Part shown: one piece after another, positions 1 to 5,179 of the stretch
How the letters are laid out: each line of letters starts with the position of its first letter
How positions within the stretch are numbered: position 1 is the stretch's first letter
DNA from: Ectothiorhodospiraceae bacterium
GTDB lineage: Bacteria > Pseudomonadota > Gammaproteobacteria > Nitrococcales > AK92
Direction of reading: 5' to 3'
Length of the DNA: 5,179 nt
NCBI GenBank assembly: GCA_029263635.1
Contig: JAJUFY010000176.1
Span: 1-5,179 of the forward strand
Notes under the pieces: model-generated
The model's input: the letters and a program-made list of their open reading frames with translations, nothing else
The model's database searches: none
Told to the model about the DNA's origin: nothing
Program-made: the position numbers and the translations under genes

Positions 1-1
1 G

Positions 2-682
2 CCGGTGTGGGAGGCGGCCGAGCGCGTGGCGCAGGATAAGGAGGTGCTCGGCCTTTATCTGACCGGCCACCCCGTGACCCATTACAAGGCCGAGCTCGGC
101 AAGCTGGTCAGCGGCCGGCTCGGCAGCCTGGCCGCCAACGGCAGCGAGCCCGTGCCGCGCCGGCGTAAGGGCGGCCGGCCGGTGACCGTGGCCGGGCTGG
201 TGGTGGCGCTGCGTACCCGCAACACCCAAAGCGGCGGCCGCATGGCCTTCCTGACGCTGGACGACCGCACCGGCCGCATCGAATGCGCCGTCTACCCTGA
301 AGTCTTCAAGCAGTACCGCCATCTGCTGGTAAAGGACAGCCTGCTGGTGGTGAACGGCACGCTCGACTACGACGAGTTTCTCGGCGGATACAAGGTCACG
401 GCGGAAAAGGTGCTGGACATCGACGAGGCGCGCATGGCGGCGGCACGCCGGGTGTTCCTGCAGGTCGACGGCGTTGCCGGCGGGGCGGACATGGTGGCCG
501 GGCTGGAGCAGGTGCTGGAGCCGTTCCGCGGCGGCGACTGCCCGGTGCTGGTCGATTATCGCGCCGGCTCGGCCCGGGCCTTGCTCAAGTTCGGCGAGCA
601 GTGGCGGGTCCGGCCGAGCGACGATCTGCTGCGGCGGCTGCGGGGGCTGCAGGGCGTGGCAGAGGCCCGGATCGAGTACTGA
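2..682 (+). CDS. dnaE: DNA polymerase III alpha subunit, C-terminal part (5' end outside window)
   Basis: This is the last 226 codons of the catalytic subunit of the replicative DNA polymerase III holoenzyme; the gene enters from the left edge in frame at base 2, and the GTG at base 5 is an internal Val codon, not a start. The fragment opens with the conserved stretch around LGLYLTGHP (fragment residues about 16-24), which in the family follows the fingers and clamp-binding region. An OB-fold module comes next (fragment residues about 60-144), recognisable from AGLVVALRT, the FLTLDDRTGRIE strand pair and the GYKVTAEKVLDIDEAR end. The tail closes with LKFGEQWRVRPSDDLL, matching the end of E. 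coli DnaE, a region linked to tau binding. An Arg-rich linker (PRRRKGGRP) precedes the OB fold. By comparison with the roughly 1160-residue E. coli protein, about four fifths of the gene lies outside the window. The polymerase and PHP active sites are not visible here. The TGA stop is followed 41 bases later by the usp gene. Confidence 0.97.
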   Translation, partial: PVWEAAERVAQDKEVLGLYLTGHPVTHYKAELGKLVSGRLGSLAANGSEPVPRRRKGGRPVTVAGLVVALRTRNTQSGGRMAFLTLDDRTGRIECAVYPEVFKQYRHLLVKDSLLVVNGTLDYDEFLGGYKVTAEKVLDIDEARMAAARRVFLQVDGVAGGADMVAGLEQVLEPFRGGDCPVLVDYRAGSARALLKFGEQWRVRPSDDLLRRLRGLQGVAEARIEY

Positions 683-708
683 GGCAGGCTTGCCGCAACC
701 TGTCGGCT

Positions 709-715
709 GGAGGAG
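709..715 (+). promoter_or_regulatory. Shine-Dalgarno sequence for the usp gene
   Basis: GGAGGAG lies 8 bases before the ATG at 724, within a purine-rich run that continues to 720. It is a strong and well-spaced ribosome binding site. It decides the start of the universal stress protein in favour of 724 over upstream in-frame starts such as 601, which would overlap the end of dnaE and add about 41 residues that look like out-of-frame dnaE sequence. Confidence 0.85.
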
Positions 716-723
716 AGAGGTTC

Positions 724-1179
724 ATGGCGGGAATCGAATACAGGCATGTGATCGTGCCTGTGGATGGGTCAGAGAATGCCGGCCGGGCTGCGCGCTTCGC
801 CGCCAATCTGGCGTATTGCTGCGAGGCGTCGCTGACCCTGGTGCATGTCTTTCCTGAGGGAGTGGGCGACGCCTCGGCGCTGCCGCCCGAGGAGGACGAA
901 AAACTCAGGGAGCAGACCGCCAGGCAGGTGTTTTCCGAGGCGCGCAAGGCCATCCTCGGCGGCACCCGCAAGGCGCTCGATGCCGTCGGCAGCCCGGTCC
1001 GGGAGGAACTGCTGCGCGGCGACCCGGCCGAGGCCATCCTCGAATACGCCCGCCAGCAGCCGGACGCCATGATCGTGATCGGCAGCCGCGGCCTGTCGCG
1101 CCTGCAGGGCCTGCTGCTGGGCAGCGTCAGCGAGCAGGTCATCCGCCGGGCCGAGTGTCCGGTGACGGTGGTGCGTTAG
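724..1179 (+). CDS. Universal stress protein, UspA family, ATP-binding type
   Basis: This encodes a 151-residue single-domain universal stress protein, the usual length for the family, expected to be a cytoplasmic dimer. The N-terminal strand HVIVPVDGS (residues 8-16) carries the conserved Asp (D14). The C-terminal part has G120-x2-G123-x9-G133-S134, the G-2x-G-9x-G(S/T) nucleotide-binding signature of ATP-binding Usp proteins such as MJ0577, rather than the non-ATP-binding E. coli UspA type. It ends in the typical strand CPVTVVR. A charged helix (PPEEDEKLREQ onward) sits in the middle. There is no membrane segment or signal peptide. The ATG start is supported by a strong Shine-Dalgarno sequence. 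The gene follows dnaE by 41 bases without an obvious terminator or promoter between them, so I infer that it is cotranscribed with dnaE. Usp proteins generally help survival under starvation or other stress, but the target of this one cannot be told from sequence. Family assignment is secure; no specific symbol is justified. Confidence 0.95.
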   Translation: MAGIEYRHVIVPVDGSENAGRAARFAANLAYCCEASLTLVHVFPEGVGDASALPPEEDEKLREQTARQVFSEARKAILGGTRKALDAVGSPVREELLRGDPAEAILEYARQQPDAMIVIGSRGLSRLQGLLLGSVSEQVIRRAECPVTVVR

Positions 1180-1231
1180 CAGCCCCGCAACGGCTGAACC
1201 GAGCAGTAGTTCGCTATCCCGAAACTCGCGC

Positions 1232-1260
1232 TTGCCAGAGCCAATTTCGCCCGCTAGGGT
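1232..1260 (+). promoter_or_regulatory. Candidate sigma-70-type promoter for accA
   Basis: TTGCCA at 1232-1237 (5 of 6 to the TTGACA consensus) and TAGGGT at 1255-1260 (3 of 6 to TATAAT) are separated by exactly 17 bases. They lie in the 114-base gap between usp and accA, which is visibly less GC-rich than the flanking genes. Transcription would start near 1267, giving a leader of roughly 27 bases that includes the ribosome binding site. The weak -10 element keeps this a prediction. If real, it would let accA and tilS be expressed independently of dnaE and usp. Confidence 0.5.
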
Positions 1261-1275
1261 ACACCGCATTCGACC

Positions 1276-1281
1276 GGAGAG
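1276..1281 (+). promoter_or_regulatory. Probable Shine-Dalgarno sequence for accA
   Basis: GGAGAG lies 12 bases before the accA ATG at 1294. The spacing is slightly long, but it is the only purine-rich match upstream, and the protein start is independently fixed by the conserved N-terminus MSLNFLDFE. Confidence 0.6.
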
Positions 1282-1293
1282 TCGCACACTAAC

Positions 1294-2253
1294 ATGAGCC
1301 TGAATTTTCTAGATTTCGAGCGGCCGATTGCCGAGCTCGAGGCGAAGATCGACGAGCTGCGCTATGTCGGCGACGACAACGAGCTGAACATCAGCGAGGA
1401 GATCGCACGCCTCAAGGCCAAGAGCCGGACGCTCACCGAGCAGATCTTCTCCCAGCTCACGGCCTGGCAGATCGCCCAGCTGGCACGGCATCCGCAGCGG
1501 CCCTACACACTGGATTACGTCAAGCGGATCTTCACCGAGTTCGAGGAGCTGCATGGCGATCGCGCCTTCGCCGACGATCCGGCCATCGTCGGTGGCGTGG
1601 CACGGCTGGACGGCCAGCCGGTGATGGTGATCGGCCACCAGAAGGGCCGTGACACCAAGGAGAAGATCCGCCGCAACTTCGGTATGCCGCGCCCCGAGGG
1701 CTATCGCAAGGCGCTGCGGCTGATGGAGACCGCCGAGCGCTTCAAGCTGCCGGTGCTGACCTTTATCGACACGCCGGGCGCCTATCCGGGCGTTGGCGCC
1801 GAGGAACGCGGCCAGTCGGAGGCGATCGCCCGCAACCTGCTGGTGATGTCGCGGCTGAAGACCCCGATCCTCTGCACGGTGATCGGCGAGGGTGGTTCCG
1901 GTGGCGCGCTGGCGATCGGCGTCGGCGATCAGGTGCTGATGCTGGGCTACAGCACCTATGCGGTGATCTCGCCGGAGGGCTGCGCCTCCATCCTCTGGAA
2001 GAGCGCCGAGAAGGCGGCCGACGCCGCGGTGGCGATGGGCATTACCGCGCCGCGGCTGCATGAGCTGGGCCTGGTCGATGCCGTGATCGAAGAGCCGCTC
2101 GGCGGCGCCCATCGCGATCCCGATGCCATGGCGGCGAGCCTGAAGTCGGCCCTGCTCGACCGTCTCGACAAGCTCAAGGCACAGCCCATCGACACCCTGC
2201 TGACGGAACGCTACCGACGGCTGATGGGCTTCGGCAACTTCAAGGAGGCGTGA
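1294..2253 (+). CDS. accA: Acetyl-CoA carboxylase carboxyltransferase subunit alpha
   Basis: AccA pairs with AccD to form the A2B2 carboxyltransferase of cytoplasmic acetyl-CoA carboxylase. It moves the carboxyl group from carboxybiotin on AccB to acetyl-CoA, making malonyl-CoA for fatty acid synthesis. The product is 319 residues, the same length as the E. coli protein, and begins with the near-identical MSLNFLDFE followed by an alpha-helical N-terminal region. Family landmarks are ARHPQRPYTLDYV (from about residue 64), GHQKGRDTKEKIRRNFGMP, FIDTPGAYPGVGAEERGQSE (D159 starts the DTPG segment) and the glycine-rich GEGGSGGALAIG (residues 198-209), the crotonase-fold segment that helps shape the oxyanion hole. 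The ISPEGCASILWKS and EPLGGAHR blocks follow. The gene is intact, with no frameshift or missing motif. A candidate promoter and Shine-Dalgarno sequence lie upstream, and the last bases overlap the tilS start, pointing to an accA-tilS operon. The catalytic partner accD is not in the window, as is usual. Confidence 0.99.
   Translation: MSLNFLDFERPIAELEAKIDELRYVGDDNELNISEEIARLKAKSRTLTEQIFSQLTAWQIAQLARHPQRPYTLDYVKRIFTEFEELHGDRAFADDPAIVGGVARLDGQPVMVIGHQKGRDTKEKIRRNFGMPRPEGYRKALRLMETAERFKLPVLTFIDTPGAYPGVGAEERGQSEAIARNLLVMSRLKTPILCTVIGEGGSGGALAIGVGDQVLMLGYSTYAVISPEGCASILWKSAEKAADAAVAMGITAPRLHELGLVDAVIEEPLGGAHRDPDAMAASLKSALLDRLDKLKAQPIDTLLTERYRRLMGFGNFKEA
2242..2248 (+). promoter_or_regulatory. Shine-Dalgarno-like AAGGAGG at the accA/tilS junction
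   Basis: AAGGAGG, encoded by the Lys-Glu-Ala end of accA, leaves only one base before the GTG at 2250. That is too close for ordinary de novo initiation there. It could hold a terminating ribosome near the GTGA overlap and help it restart on tilS, or it may be a by-product of the coding sequence. The next in-frame GTG, at 2280, is 31 bases beyond the motif, which is too far. Confidence 0.4.
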
Positions 2254-3581
2254 GCACGGCGCCCGTCCTTTCGCCCGAGGTGCTCTGGCAGCGCCTCGGG
2301 CGCTTCCCGCCAGCTACCGGCTACTGTGTCGCCTACAGCGGCGGCCGCGATTCCCATGTCCTCCTGCACCTGATGGCCGCGTTGCGCGAGCGGCTCGACG
2401 TGCCCTTGCGCGCGGTGCATATCAACCATGGCCTGCAGGCGGCGGCTCCGGACTGGGCGCTGCACTGTTCCGATGTGTGCGCGCGGCTGGCCATTCCCTT
2501 GACCGTCATCGCCGTCGCCTGCGAGGTCGGGGCCGGCGACTCGCTGGAAGAGGCGGCGCGGACCGCCCGCTACCGCGCCTTCGAGCAGACGCTGCAGTGC
2601 GGCGAGGCGCTGCTGCTCGCCCACCACCAGGACGACCAGGCCGAGACGGTGCTGCTGCGCCTGTTGCGGGGAGCCGGCGTGCATGGGCTTGCCGCCATGC
2701 CGCCGCGCCGGCCGCTGGGACGGGGCCTGCTGCTGCGGCCGCTGCTGGACGTGCCGGCCGCCGCGGTCGCGGAGTATGCGCAGGCGCAGGGCCTGCGCTG
2801 GGTCGAAGATCCCAGTAACTCCAGTGACCGCTTTGACCGCAATTTCCTGCGCAACCGTCTGCTGCCGCTGCTTGCCGAACGCTGGCCGGGGTACGCCGGG
2901 CCGCTGGCGCGCGCAGCCGTGCACGCGGCGGAAGCCGCCGAGCTGGCGGATGCGCTGGCGGCGCAGGATCTGGAGCAGTGTGCCGACGGCAGCGGCCTGG
3001 ATCTGGACGCGCTGCGTGCGCTGCCGGAACCGCGTCGGCGCAATCTGCTGCGGCTGTGGCTGCGTCGCCAGCAGCTGCGGCCGCCGGACGCTTCCCGGCT
3101 GCAGGCCGGCCTGCAGGCGCTGCTCGAGGCCGGCCCGGACCGGGCGCCGGAGCTGGCATGGAACGGCATGCGGCTGCGCCGCTATCGCAACCGGCTGCTG
3201 CTCGATGCCGCAACGCCCGCGCTGGCGCCGCAGGTCTGGGACCTGCAGCGGCCGCTGCCATTGCCGGACGCCGAGCTGCGCGTCGAGCCGGTGCTCGGTG
3301 CCGGCCTGCGCCAGGCGCTGCGCAGCGCGCATGTGGAGGTGCGGTTCCGGACCGGTGGCGAGCGCTGCCGGCCGGCCGGCAGCCGCCATCGCCGCAGTCT
3401 CAAGAAGCTCCTGCAGGAGCACGGCGTGCCGCCCTGGGAGCGGCAGCGCCTGCCGCTGATCTACATCGACGGCGAGCTGGCTGCAGTCGCCGACCTGTGG
3501 GTCTGCGAAGGTTTCCAGGCCGCGCCCGGCGAGCCGGGCCTGCGGCTGGTCCGCGTTGTGAATCAGGGGCCATTCTGTTAA
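2250..3581 (+). CDS. tilS: tRNA(Ile)-lysidine synthetase
   Basis: TilS uses ATP to attach lysine to C34 of the CAU-anticodon tRNA-Ile. The resulting lysidine switches the tRNA from Met to Ile identity and lets it read AUA codons. The product is 443 residues (E. coli 432). The N-terminal PP-loop ATPase domain shows SGGRDS at residues 30-35, matching the SGGxDS signature with Arg at the variable position. It also shows HINHG at 57-61, EEAARTARYRAF from residue 100, AHHQDDQAETVLLRLLRG from residue 124, and the DPSN...RNFLRN segment at 187-202. A helical, Ala/Leu/Arg-rich middle domain follows. A TilS C-terminal domain begins near residue 363 (VRFRTGGERCRPAG, then KKLLQEHGVPPWERQRLP), involved in tRNA recognition. 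I chose the GTG at 2250 because it overlaps the accA TGA as GTGA, a common coupling arrangement. GTG at 2280 (433 residues) is the alternative, and the N-terminus before the PP-loop is too variable to decide. The gene is intact and ends in TAA, 81 bases before pyrG. Confidence 0.97.
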   Translation: MSTAPVLSPEVLWQRLGRFPPATGYCVAYSGGRDSHVLLHLMAALRERLDVPLRAVHINHGLQAAAPDWALHCSDVCARLAIPLTVIAVACEVGAGDSLEEAARTARYRAFEQTLQCGEALLLAHHQDDQAETVLLRLLRGAGVHGLAAMPPRRPLGRGLLLRPLLDVPAAAVAEYAQAQGLRWVEDPSNSSDRFDRNFLRNRLLPLLAERWPGYAGPLARAAVHAAEAAELADALAAQDLEQCADGSGLDLDALRALPEPRRRNLLRLWLRRQQLRPPDASRLQAGLQALLEAGPDRAPELAWNGMRLRRYRNRLLLDAATPALAPQVWDLQRPLPLPDAELRVEPVLGAGLRQALRSAHVEVRFRTGGERCRPAGSRHRRSLKKLLQEHGVPPWERQRLPLIYIDGELAAVADLWVCEGFQAAPGEPGLRLVRVVNQGPFC

Positions 3582-3662
3582 CGTGTGGCCCCGTCCCGAG
3601 GGCCGATCGGCCGGCTCTCCGCTCCCCCTATTCTTTCCGGACAGCGCGCGCAGCCCTATTTT
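3582..3662 (+). other. tilS-pyrG intergenic region with a 12-base palindrome
   Basis: This 81-base gap contains the perfect palindrome GGCCGATCGGCC at 3601-3612. A competing small hairpin is possible between GGCCC (3587-3591) and GGGCC (3600-3604). A pyrimidine-rich stretch follows (about 3616-3637), containing a -10-like TATTCT at 3629-3634 with no convincing -35 element 16-18 bases upstream. No U-tract follows the hairpins, so an intrinsic terminator is not supported. The final bases before the pyrG ATG are AT-rich (CCCTATTTT) and contain no Shine-Dalgarno match. Similar GGCCGG-rich strings occur inside the genes here, so the palindrome may be chance. Confidence 0.35.
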
Positions 3663-5179
3663 ATGACGCGATATATCTTCGTTACCGGCGGGGTCGTTTC
3701 GTCCCTCGGCAAAGGCATTACGGCAGCTTCCCTGGGCAGCATCCTGCAGGCCCGCGGGCTCAAGGTCAGCATGGTGAAGCTGGATCCGTACATCAACGTC
3801 GATCCCGGCACCATGAGCCCATTTCAGCACGGCGAGGTGTTCGTCACCGAGGACGGCGCCGAAACCGATCTGGACCTCGGCCACTACGAGCGCTTCGTGC
3901 GTACCCGTGTCGGCCGCGAGAACAACTACACCACCGGCCGGATCTACGAGAAGGTGATCCGCAAGGAACGGCGCGGCGAGTATCTCGGCGGTACCGTGCA
4001 GGTCATCCCGCACATTACCGACGAGATGAAGCGCTGCATCAAGCAGGGCGCCGGCGATGTCGACGTCGCCATCATCGAGATCGGCGGCACGGTCGGCGAT
4101 ATCGAGGCCATGCCGTTCCTGGAGGCCATCCGGCAGATGGGCGCCGAGCTGCGCGGGCGCTGCCTGTTCGTGCACCTGACCCTGGTGCCGTTCATCGGCG
4201 CCGCCGGCGAGCTGAAGACCAAGCCGACCCAGCATTCGGTCAAGGAGCTGCGCTCGATCGGCATCCAGCCGGACATCCTGCTCTGCCGCGCCACCAAGCC
4301 GGTGCCGGAGGACGAGCGGCGCAAGATCGCGCTGTTCACCAACGTCGAGCCGCGCGCCGTGATCTCGGTGCCGGACGTCGACAACATCTACAAGGTGCCG
4401 CTGGTACTGAACGCCCAGGGGCTGGACGACATCGTCGCCGAGAAACTGGGACTGGAGCTGCCGCCGGCCGACCTGTCCGACTGGAAGGCGGTGGTAGATG
4501 CCATGGAATATCCGCAGGGCGAGGTCACCATCGCCATGGTCGGCAAGTACGTCGATCTTGCCGATGCCTACATGTCGCTCAACGAATCGCTGCGCCATGC
4601 CAGCATCCAGACCCGGCGGCGGGTCAACATCCGCTACATCGATTCCGAGGAGCTGGAGCGGACCGGCCTGGAGCCGCTGCGCGACGTCGACGCCATCCTG
4701 GTGCCGGGCGGCTTCGGCGAGCGCGGCGTTGAAGGGAAGATCCTCGCCGCCCGCTACGCCCGCGAGAACAAGATCCCGTATCTGGGGATCTGCCTGGGCA
4801 TGCAGGTGGCGGTGATCGAGTACGCGCGCAATGTCGCCGGCATGGCGGACGCGCACAGCACCGAATTCAAGCCGGACACCGCGCAGCCGGTGACCGCGCT
4901 GATCACCGAGTGGATGACGGCCGAAGGCCAGCGCGAGGTACGCGGCCCGGACGCCGACCTCGGCGGCACCATGCGGCTGGGCGCGCAGAGCTCCGATGTC
5001 AAGCCCGGCACGCTGGCCTTCCAGATCTACGGCCCGGTGGTCACCGAGCGCCACCGCCACCGCTACGAGGCCAACGTGAACTACCTCGATCGCCTGCAGC
5101 AGGCGGGCCTGGTGATCAGCGCGCTGACGCAGAGCGAGAAGCTCACCGAGATCATCGAGCTGCCGCGAGAGCAGCACCC
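3663..5179 (+). CDS. pyrG: CTP synthase, C-terminal end outside window
   Basis: CTP synthase makes CTP from UTP using ATP and glutamine, the last step of de novo pyrimidine nucleotide synthesis. In frame from the ATG at 3663, 505 codons are open with no stop; E. coli PyrG has 545 residues, so about 40 are missing on the right. The N-terminal amidoligase domain shows FVTGGVVSSLGKGI (P-loop, residues 6-19, K17), KLDPYINVDPGTMSPFQHGE, D71 and E139 aligning with the Mg-binding D72 and E140 of E. coli, and EIGGTVGDIE. The glutamine amidotransferase domain starts near residue 290 (MVGKYVDL) and has PGGFGERG and the nucleophile-elbow GICLGMQ with catalytic C377 (E. coli C379). The His and Glu of the catalytic triad lie beyond the edge. 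The start is fixed by the conserved N-terminus MTRYIFVTGG, although no Shine-Dalgarno sequence precedes it. It lies 81 bases after tilS on the same strand, and read-through from accA-tilS is possible. Confidence 0.99.
   Translation, partial: MTRYIFVTGGVVSSLGKGITAASLGSILQARGLKVSMVKLDPYINVDPGTMSPFQHGEVFVTEDGAETDLDLGHYERFVRTRVGRENNYTTGRIYEKVIRKERRGEYLGGTVQVIPHITDEMKRCIKQGAGDVDVAIIEIGGTVGDIEAMPFLEAIRQMGAELRGRCLFVHLTLVPFIGAAGELKTKPTQHSVKELRSIGIQPDILLCRATKPVPEDERRKIALFTNVEPRAVISVPDVDNIYKVPLVLNAQGLDDIVAEKLGLELPPADLSDWKAVVDAMEYPQGEVTIAMVGKYVDLADAYMSLNESLRHASIQTRRRVNIRYIDSEELERTGLEPLRDVDAILVPGGFGERGVEGKILAARYARENKIPYLGICLGMQVAVIEYARNVAGMADAHSTEFKPDTAQPVTALITEWMTAEGQREVRGPDADLGGTMRLGAQSSDVKPGTLAFQIYGPVVTERHRHRYEANVNYLDRLQQAGLVISALTQSEKLTEIIELPREQH

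Noticed and set aside
683..694. Small inverted repeat just after dnaE (GGCA, 4-base loop, TGCC)
   Set aside because: Four base pairs without a T-run is within chance for GC-rich DNA and does not support a terminator between dnaE and usp.
601..723. Upstream extension of the universal stress protein to an in-frame start at 601
   Set aside because: The extension overlaps the conserved end of dnaE and gives an Ala/Arg-rich tail unlike any Usp N-terminus. The start at 724 has a strong, well-spaced Shine-Dalgarno sequence and gives the normal family length.
1180..1196. Possible hairpin after usp (CAGCC, 7-base loop, GGCTG)
   Set aside because: The stem is only 5 base pairs and no T-run follows, so it does not support a terminator.
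1309..2112. A 267-codon - strand open frame antisense to accA
   Set aside because: It lies wholly within the highly conserved accA gene, has shadow-like composition (His, Arg, Leu, Gln, Ala) and shows no recognisable domain.
3634..3662. Promoter-like TTTCCG with 17-base spacing to TATTTT directly before pyrG
   Set aside because: Transcription would start inside pyrG, downstream of its conserved ATG, so it could not drive the full-length protein; the -35 match is also poor.
2978..4732. A 584-codon open frame on the + strand overlapping tilS and pyrG
   Set aside because: It is an Arg/Ala-rich shifted frame across two genes with unmistakable family motifs, and it carries no motif of its own.
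2211..5177. A very long open frame (988 codons) on the - strand, antisense to tilS and pyrG
   Set aside because: tilS and pyrG happen to lie in the same frame, and their G/C-rich third positions rarely create antisense stops, so the opposing frame stays open through both genes. The predicted protein is rich in His, Gln, Arg, Ala and Gly and has no domain I recognise, as expected for a shadow of GC-rich coding sequence.

Overview
The window looks like chromosomal core DNA from a GC-rich proteobacterium, most likely a gammaproteobacterium. Third codon positions are overwhelmingly G or C. The order dnaE-accA-tilS-pyrG on one strand is the familiar gammaproteobacterial arrangement (Pseudomonas-like; E. 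coli also has dnaE-accA adjacent). The AccA and DnaE sequences read as close relatives of the E. coli proteins, but I cannot fix the genus.

All five genes are on the + strand and pack the window almost completely. They are: the 3' end of dnaE (replicative polymerase alpha subunit, 2-682); a universal stress protein gene (724-1179); complete accA (acetyl-CoA carboxylase carboxyltransferase alpha subunit, 1294-2253); complete tilS (tRNA-Ile lysidine synthetase, 2250-3581), overlapping accA by 4 bases; and pyrG (CTP synthase, from 3663), which runs off the right edge about 40 codons short of its expected end. The gaps are 41, 114 and 81 bases. The 114-base gap before accA holds a plausible sigma-70-type promoter. 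The 81-base gap before pyrG holds a GC palindrome but no clear promoter, terminator or Shine-Dalgarno sequence.

The genes serve basic growth functions: DNA replication (dnaE), the committed step of fatty acid synthesis (accA), decoding of AUA codons (tilS) and pyrimidine nucleotide supply (pyrG). The usp gene is the one member not usually expected in this cluster; it probably rides on dnaE transcription. I found no mobile element, CRISPR array, RNA gene or novel system. The most notable points are the usp gene between dnaE and accA, the tight accA/tilS junction with an oddly placed Shine-Dalgarno sequence, the absence of AUA codons in all five genes although tilS is present, and the start of pyrG without a recognisable ribosome binding site.
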